A stretch of 10,219 nucleotides of DNA from the NCBI GenBank assembly GCA_031422675.1, contig JANPMG010000043.1, positions 1-10,219 of the forward strand, given 5' to 3'. Every line of letters starts with the position of its first letter. The stretch's first letter is position 1. The DNA is from JAENVU01 sp031422675. GTDB lineage: Bacteria > Actinomycetota > Acidimicrobiia > IMCC26256 > JAENVU01. Of the stretch, positions 6,164-10,219 are shown piece after piece. The notes beneath the pieces are model-generated. The model searched no databases, was not told the DNA's origin, and saw nothing but the letters and a program-made list of their open reading frames with translations. The position numbers and the translations under genes were made by a program.

Positions 6164-6176
6164 TGTCGCAGCGACA
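6164..6176. promoter_or_regulatory. Perfect inverted repeat in the divergent promoter region
   Basis: TGTCGC-A-GCGACA is a perfect 13 bp dyad between the SEC-C gene and the lipoprotein gene. On the plus strand a -10-like TAGTGT (6187-6192) stands 10 bp downstream of it, so the dyad overlaps the expected -35 zone. The position suits a repressor or activator acting on one or both genes. No -35 consensus is recognisable and the binding protein is unknown. Confidence 0.45.
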
Positions 6177-6223
6177 ACGCCCGCCCTAGTGTCCCCCGAA
6201 CCCTGGAGAAGGAGCGAACGACG

Positions 6224-8446
6224 GTGGCGCTGGACCGACGACAGTTCTTGGTTGGATCGCTCGGTGTGGCCGGGGCGGCGGCGCTGGCTGCGTGCTCCAA
6301 CAGCAATGGCAAGCGCGCAGGAACGCCGACCACGACTTCGGGGCGAGCGACGCCGTCGCCGACCGCGGCGAACGCGCTCGCCGCACCCGGCAGCGCGGGC
6401 TTGATCGACGAAGCTGTTTACCAGGCGCGGGTGTCGGAGTACCTGAAGGTGGCCACCGCGAAGTTCGATCCGAGCGACGCGACATCGATCGGTGCGCACT
6501 TGGTCGCCGCCCACCGCGACCCGGAGTTCGTGTGGACGCCGTCGGCCGTGACGGTCGAATCGCTCCAGCCGGTGTGGCAACGCATCGACGAGTGGCAGGA
6601 CACCCGCGATTTCCGCTTGATGTACCTCCTGTGGGTTTTGCATCTGGCTGACCGTTCGTCGCCGATGACGACGATCGACACCAGAGTGATCGACGCCATC
6701 GAGCAGCGAATGGTCGAGAACCGTTACCGCTACGACGACCCCCTTCCCGCCGGTCGAGTCGACAACCTGTGGTTCTGGTCCGAGAACCACATCGCCATCG
6801 GACTCGTGAGCGAGTACCTCGCGGGCATGCGGTATCCCGATCGCACGTTCACGGTCACCGGTCTCACCGGCGCGGAACACGCCCGTCGATCGAAGCAACC
6901 GATTCTCGACTGGGTCCACGAGCGCGCGCGGTTCGGCTTCTTCGAGTGGCACAGCAACGTGTACATGCTCAAGAGCATGGCGCCGCTGCTCACGCTGGCG
7001 GACCTGGCCACCGATCCCGAGCTCGTCGTCGCAGCTGGGATGGCGCTCGATCTGTGTGTGCTCGACATGGCCGGCCACTGCCACGCCGGCACCTATACGG
7101 CACCGCGTGGCCGGACGTACGCAAAGGACAAGCTGATCCTGCGTGAGCCCACCTTCAACACGTTCAAGCTGTTCTTCGACGACACCGACGTCGAGTACGG
7201 CGACGGTCCGGACACCGGGGCCACCTACGTTGCCGCGTCGAAGCGCTATCGGCCCCCGCAAGTGCTGGTGGAGATGGCCGGCGACGCAAACCCGGGTGTC
7301 GTGCGGGAGCGGCACGGCATCTTCGTCGACGGTACGGCCCCGATCACGGCCAATCCGAAAGCGCCGTTCGGCTATTCGTTCGACGACCAGCAGGATCTCG
7401 CGTTCTGGTGGTCCCAGGGCATGCTCGGCACGTGGCAGATCACGGAGGCCGGTCTCAAAGCGGCGAAGCAGTTCCGTATTTTCGAGTCGACGTTGATGGC
7501 GCCGGTTGCGCAACTCGTCGCGTTGAACGGCGGTGATCCGGAGCGCATTCGGAAGTGGGAGCTCGCCAATCACGCCATCGTGAACTACGGCCACTTGCGG
7601 GAGGCCAACACCTACGGGTGGCGCAGCGACGCCGTATCACTCGCCACCGTCGTCGACCATCGCTTCGGGCAGATGCGGGACCAAATCCACACCTGGCAGG
7701 CGGCGGTGGATCCGGGTGCGGTGGTGTTCACCAATCATCCGCGCTCGGACCTGCCGGAACGACCCACGTGGGAAGCCGACGGCAGGCCCGGCTACTTCAC
7801 CGGTGAGGCATCGATCCCGCGCTCCGCCCAACACGAGCGCACGGGGATTCATATCTACCAGCCGGCGTGGGATGCCTCGACCGACTCGCTGCTGTGGTCG
7901 GTGTTCGGATACCAGGACTACACGCATGCGTACGTGCCCCAGGATCGCTTCGACGACGTGGTGCGCGACGGGCATTGGACGTTCGCGCGCAAGGGTGACG
8001 GCTACATCGCGCTCTGGTCATGGCGTGAGCCGACGTGGCGCCAGTACGACCCGGCCAAGAATCCCACCGACGGTCAGACGCTGCCGTTCGACCTCGTCGC
8101 GCGCGGTGGTGCCGACAACGTGTGGATCGTCGAAGTCGGCGACCCCGGCGTGGCCAAGTCCTTCGCCGCGTTCATGCGAGGAATCACCAAGGCGACCCCG
8201 TCGGTCGTGCGCGACGACGCCGGTTTCACCATCGCGTGGAAGTCGCCGACGGCGGGCAAGGTCACGTTCGGATCGACGGCTCCCTTCACCGTCGGCGGCC
8301 GCGCTCGATCCCTCGACGAGTTTCCACGCCACGAGTCGCGGTGGGGGACCGTCGAACGGCTCTCGACGAAGTATGCGCTCCGCGGCGATCGCGCCACGCT
8401 TGCCCTCGATTTCGACAAGGGGGCCCGCTCGGTCGGGAAGCAGTAG
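6224..8446 (+). CDS. Tat-exported lipoprotein, possible (alpha/alpha)6-toroid carbohydrate-active protein
   Basis: Seen: 740 residues from a GTG with AAGGAG at 6209-6214, 9 nt upstream. Residues 4-24 (DRRQFLVGSLGVAGAAALAA, then Cys24) combine a twin-arginine motif with a lipobox L-A-A-C. A Thr/Ser/Pro-rich linker follows to about residue 56, as in surface lipoproteins. The folded part begins with helices (70-300) carrying NLWFWSENHIAIGLVSEYLA (181-200), GFFEWHSNVYMLKSMAPLL (238-256) and AGHCHAGTYTAPRGRTY (283-299). The C-terminal third is beta-rich and Trp-rich. Alternating helices with conserved Asn-His/Trp motifs followed by a beta-sandwich recall heparinase II/III- and alginate-lyase-like proteins, but I cannot name a polysaccharide lyase family and activity is unproven. 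From memory the W-x-SENH motif marks a widespread uncharacterised family. The gene stands alone, divergent from the SEC-C gene. Confidence 0.88.
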   Translation: MALDRRQFLVGSLGVAGAAALAACSNSNGKRAGTPTTTSGRATPSPTAANALAAPGSAGLIDEAVYQARVSEYLKVATAKFDPSDATSIGAHLVAAHRDPEFVWTPSAVTVESLQPVWQRIDEWQDTRDFRLMYLLWVLHLADRSSPMTTIDTRVIDAIEQRMVENRYRYDDPLPAGRVDNLWFWSENHIAIGLVSEYLAGMRYPDRTFTVTGLTGAEHARRSKQPILDWVHERARFGFFEWHSNVYMLKSMAPLLTLADLATDPELVVAAGMALDLCVLDMAGHCHAGTYTAPRGRTYAKDKLILREPTFNTFKLFFDDTDVEYGDGPDTGATYVAASKRYRPPQVLVEMAGDANPGVVRERHGIFVDGTAPITANPKAPFGYSFDDQQDLAFWWSQGMLGTWQITEAGLKAAKQFRIFESTLMAPVAQLVALNGGDPERIRKWELANHAIVNYGHLREANTYGWRSDAVSLATVVDHRFGQMRDQIHTWQAAVDPGAVVFTNHPRSDLPERPTWEADGRPGYFTGEASIPRSAQHERTGIHIYQPAWDASTDSLLWSVFGYQDYTHAYVPQDRFDDVVRDGHWTFARKGDGYIALWSWREPTWRQYDPAKNPTDGQTLPFDLVARGGADNVWIVEVGDPGVAKSFAAFMRGITKATPSVVRDDAGFTIAWKSPTAGKVTFGSTAPFTVGGRARSLDEFPRHESRWGTVERLSTKYALRGDRATLALDFDKGARSVGKQ

Positions 8447-8463
8447 ATCGATCGAGCGTCCCT

Positions 8464-8475
8464 CCCGCCGGCGGG
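8464..8475. repeat. 12 bp GC palindrome in a convergent intergenic region
   Basis: cccgccggcggg is a perfect palindrome 17 nt after the lipoprotein stop. It is the only strong dyad I see in the 212 bp between the convergent genes and might contribute to termination. It lacks a T-run and would leave only a very tight loop. The rest of 8447-8658 shows no convincing gene; the frames there are Arg/Ser-rich shadows. Confidence 0.3.
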
Positions 8476-8658
8476 TGTGCCCTTCACACGATCGCGCAGC
8501 TTCTTCGTACCTCGAACGACGAGCACCGTCTCAGTCTCGCGTCGATCGGGTCGTGGCAACGATGCCGGGCCATGCCACCCGAGCGACTCACGGCGGTCCG
8601 TCGGGCCGGTGAGCTCGGAGTCGGTTCGAGCGAGTAGCAGCGCCACGGTTCTCAACCC

Positions 8659-10059
8659 CTATGCCCGGGTGGGCTCGTCGGCGAGTTCGGCCAGCCGCGC
8701 GAGTCCGCGCTCGGCGTGATCGGCGAGGCGGGTGGCCGCGGCCTGCACCGCGGGATCGTCGCGTTGGGACGGTTGGATACGCGCCGGGTTCAGCGCGCAG
8801 GCATTGGCCCACGCGGCGATGTCCGGCTCGGCTCCGTAGGTGCGGGCGGCAACGGTGCCGCGAGCTTGCATCTGCGCCCAGTTGGCCGGGTGGTCGGGGA
8901 GGGTGTTGGGCGGACACAACCGGTTGCGCTCGCGATCGTCGTCTCGGGTCGCCTCCACATAACCGGCCAGCGCGGCGCAGAAGCACGGGAAGCCGGCTCG
9001 AATCGTCTGGAGTCGGATCGCGTCGGGCGCCCAGACCGGCACCAGTGGCGGATACTGCAACCCGGAGGCGGCGCAGTGCACGACGAGTGAGCCGGGCGCC
9101 AATGGCACCGAGCCGCCGTCCAGGACGATCTCGCTCCGAGTCACGTGCTTGATGTGCCCCCTGCGGACGACGTTCTCGACGGTGCGCAGCAGATCGAGCT
9201 CCCACGCGCCGAGCGTCGGCGTCTTGGCCATGGTGGGGATCACATCCCGGTCGATCCGGAACATCACGTCGTCCGCTTCGAGACGCAGGAAGAGATCGTC
9301 GAGCGACTCGGCGGCCGCGGCCGCAGCCATGGTCGCCGCAGCCAGGCCGAGCGCCACGGCCGGGTCGGGTTGCACGAGCGCGCGGTTCAGCATCCACGGT
9401 TCACGCGAGCGAATCCAGACGATGCGGTCCGGCGTCACTCCGTGGGTCAACAACCACACGATCGCGTCAGTGGCGGTCTTGCCGGAACCGACGATCACGT
9501 AGCGCTTTGGCGCGGCGGTCAACCGGGCGAGCTCGTTGATCGCAACGACGGGGACGTCGTCCGCAACACCGAACGGCGGGGGTGTCGTTGCGGGTACCGT
9601 CGGCGACAGATACGTGGCATCGACCACGCGCCGGCGCACGTCGATTCCCACGGTCTCGCCCGAGACGCGAGACGTCACGAGATGCGCGGGTCCATCGGTG
9701 TGGTAGTCCCAACCGCCGAGGAACGTCACTCGACCGGAGTTCGTGAAGCGGCGATGCAGGATGTCGTCGAAGTACGCCTGGATCTCCGGTTGGCGGGCCC
9801 GTTCCTGCAGGCCGGCCTCCGGGCCGCTCGCCTGTACGACGCCGCGACCGAGCACCGTTGACCCGACCCCGTAGAACAACGACGCCTGATGGAGCTGGAC
9901 GAAGGGATACGCGTCCTGCCAGTGCCCACCGGCCGAGTGGCGACGGTCGACCAACGTCACGTGCACGTCGGCGTGATCGATCAGCGCGTCGGTGAAGGCC
10001 ATGCCCATCGCGCCCGCACCCACGACGAGGTAATCGGTCTCCCATGACTTCGTCGCCAC
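8659..10059 (-). CDS. FAD/NAD(P)-binding oxidoreductase, flavin monooxygenase-like
   Basis: Seen: 466 residues from a GTG at 10057-10059. The first Rossmann fold is DYLVVGAGAMGMAFTDALID (9-28, G-A-G-A-M-G binding FAD) with strand two ending HVTLVDRR (Asp38 for the ribose). GGHW (44-47) follows, as in flavin-containing and Baeyer-Villiger-type monooxygenases. The second nucleotide motif is RYVIVGSGKTATDAIVWLL (186-204), the NAD(P)H site, followed by VWIRSREPWMLNRA. VVHCASGL-type residues (326-334) close the FAD domain. Both sites look intact. I see no clear FxGxxxHxxxW/D fingerprint, so it may be an atypical member or a flavoprotein of unknown substrate. The frame is open upstream to the window edge, but GGAGG at 10069-10073 supports the chosen start. 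It is convergent with the lipoprotein gene. Confidence 0.9.
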   Translation of the reverse strand: MATKSWETDYLVVGAGAMGMAFTDALIDHADVHVTLVDRRHSAGGHWQDAYPFVQLHQASLFYGVGSTVLGRGVVQASGPEAGLQERARQPEIQAYFDDILHRRFTNSGRVTFLGGWDYHTDGPAHLVTSRVSGETVGIDVRRRVVDATYLSPTVPATTPPPFGVADDVPVVAINELARLTAAPKRYVIVGSGKTATDAIVWLLTHGVTPDRIVWIRSREPWMLNRALVQPDPAVALGLAAATMAAAAAAESLDDLFLRLEADDVMFRIDRDVIPTMAKTPTLGAWELDLLRTVENVVRRGHIKHVTRSEIVLDGGSVPLAPGSLVVHCAASGLQYPPLVPVWAPDAIRLQTIRAGFPCFCAALAGYVEATRDDDRERNRLCPPNTLPDHPANWAQMQARGTVAARTYGAEPDIAAWANACALNPARIQPSQRDDPAVQAAATRLADHAERGLARLAELADEPTRA

Positions 10060-10068
10060 CGTGCCCAA

Positions 10069-10073
10069 CCTCC
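10069..10073 (-). promoter_or_regulatory. Ribosome binding site fixing the oxidoreductase start
   Basis: GGAGG on the minus strand stands 9 nt before the GTG at 10059. It is the strongest such site in the area. It favours this start over the in-frame upstream candidate at 10113, which would add 18 Arg/Pro-rich residues before the FAD strand. Confidence 0.75.
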
Positions 10074-10155
10074 GTACTCGAGGGTCGGGAAACGTAGTCC
10101 GCGCTCGTGGCACAGACCCCTTTACGGTGCGAGCAGGTCGGTTCCTCGAACCAAC

Positions 10156-10219
10156 GTGAGGCGGTCCGTCGCCGGGACACTGGAACAGTTGCGAGCGACG
10201 CTCATCAGCATCACTGAGA
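10156..10219 (+). CDS. Possible divergent gene, 5' end only
   Basis: From a GTG at 10156 the plus strand stays open to the edge and reads VRRSVAGTLEQLRATLISIT followed by E. This is an amphipathic, protein-like composition. There is no good ribosome binding site upstream and only 21 codons are visible. I cannot name a family and the call is weak. Confidence 0.22.
   Translation, partial: MRRSVAGTLEQLRATLISITE

Noticed and set aside
6083..7594. 503-codon open frame on the minus strand
   Set aside because: It is antisense to the lipoprotein gene and shows the Arg/His/Val-rich composition of a shadow frame in GC-rich DNA; the plus-strand protein has a signal peptide, ribosome binding site and coherent domains.
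8588..9397. 269-codon open frame on the minus strand
   Set aside because: Out-of-frame shadow of the oxidoreductase, extremely Arg/Ala/Gly-rich with no motif.
10140..10152. GGTTC-CTC-GAACC dyad as a tRNA T-arm
   Set aside because: The loop is 3 nt instead of 7 and no acceptor, anticodon or D arm surrounds it.
1..10219. CRISPR array, insertion sequence or other long repeat
   Set aside because: I see no regularly spaced direct repeats, no transposase and no terminal inverted repeats in the window.

Overview
The window is high-GC DNA with many GTG starts, acidic GC-biased proteins, a Tat-type lipoprotein signal and short or leaderless-looking promoters. This fits a high-GC actinomycete, possibly one of the environmental Acidimicrobiia-like lineages. 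That placement is inferred from composition and protein style, not from a marker gene. I see no rRNA, tRNA, CRISPR array, insertion sequence or phage gene.

Region 1 (1-1714, all minus strand) is a small accessory island of toxin-antitoxin material. Reading right to left it holds: a probable RelE/ParE-type pair (antitoxin 1390-1569, toxin 1082-1393); debris of a helix-turn-helix gene with an internal stop (946-1080) and a 32-codon ORF (851-949); a VapB-like antitoxin (656-841) with a clear PIN-domain VapC toxin (267-659); and, 13 nt after vapC, a gene running off the left edge that appears broken by a frameshift (1-253). Both intact pairs overlap by the same four bases, GTGA, as does the debris pair. 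Both antitoxin starts have a TANNNT box 6-7 nt upstream, the layout of leaderless actinobacterial transcripts.

Region 2 (1803-3324, plus strand) holds an unrecognised 228-residue protein with an integrase-N-terminus-like start and a beta-rich C-terminus. After a 178 bp spacer with a perfect 18 bp palindrome comes a RibD/DHFR-family reductase with a strong ribosome binding site.

Region 3 (3504-8446) is a divergent pair. On the minus strand is a large (about 860 residue) SEC-C-motif protein whose third zinc ligand position is Arg instead of Cys. On the plus strand is a 740-residue Tat-exported lipoprotein with a predicted helical-toroid plus beta architecture, possibly carbohydrate-active. A perfect 13 bp inverted repeat lies in the short shared promoter region.

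Region 4 (8447-10219) holds a two-Rossmann FAD/NAD(P) oxidoreductase of FMO type on the minus strand, convergent with the lipoprotein gene. Its start is fixed by a GGAGG site. A possible divergent gene begins just before the right edge. The four regions look functionally independent; only the toxin-antitoxin cluster reads as a connected unit.
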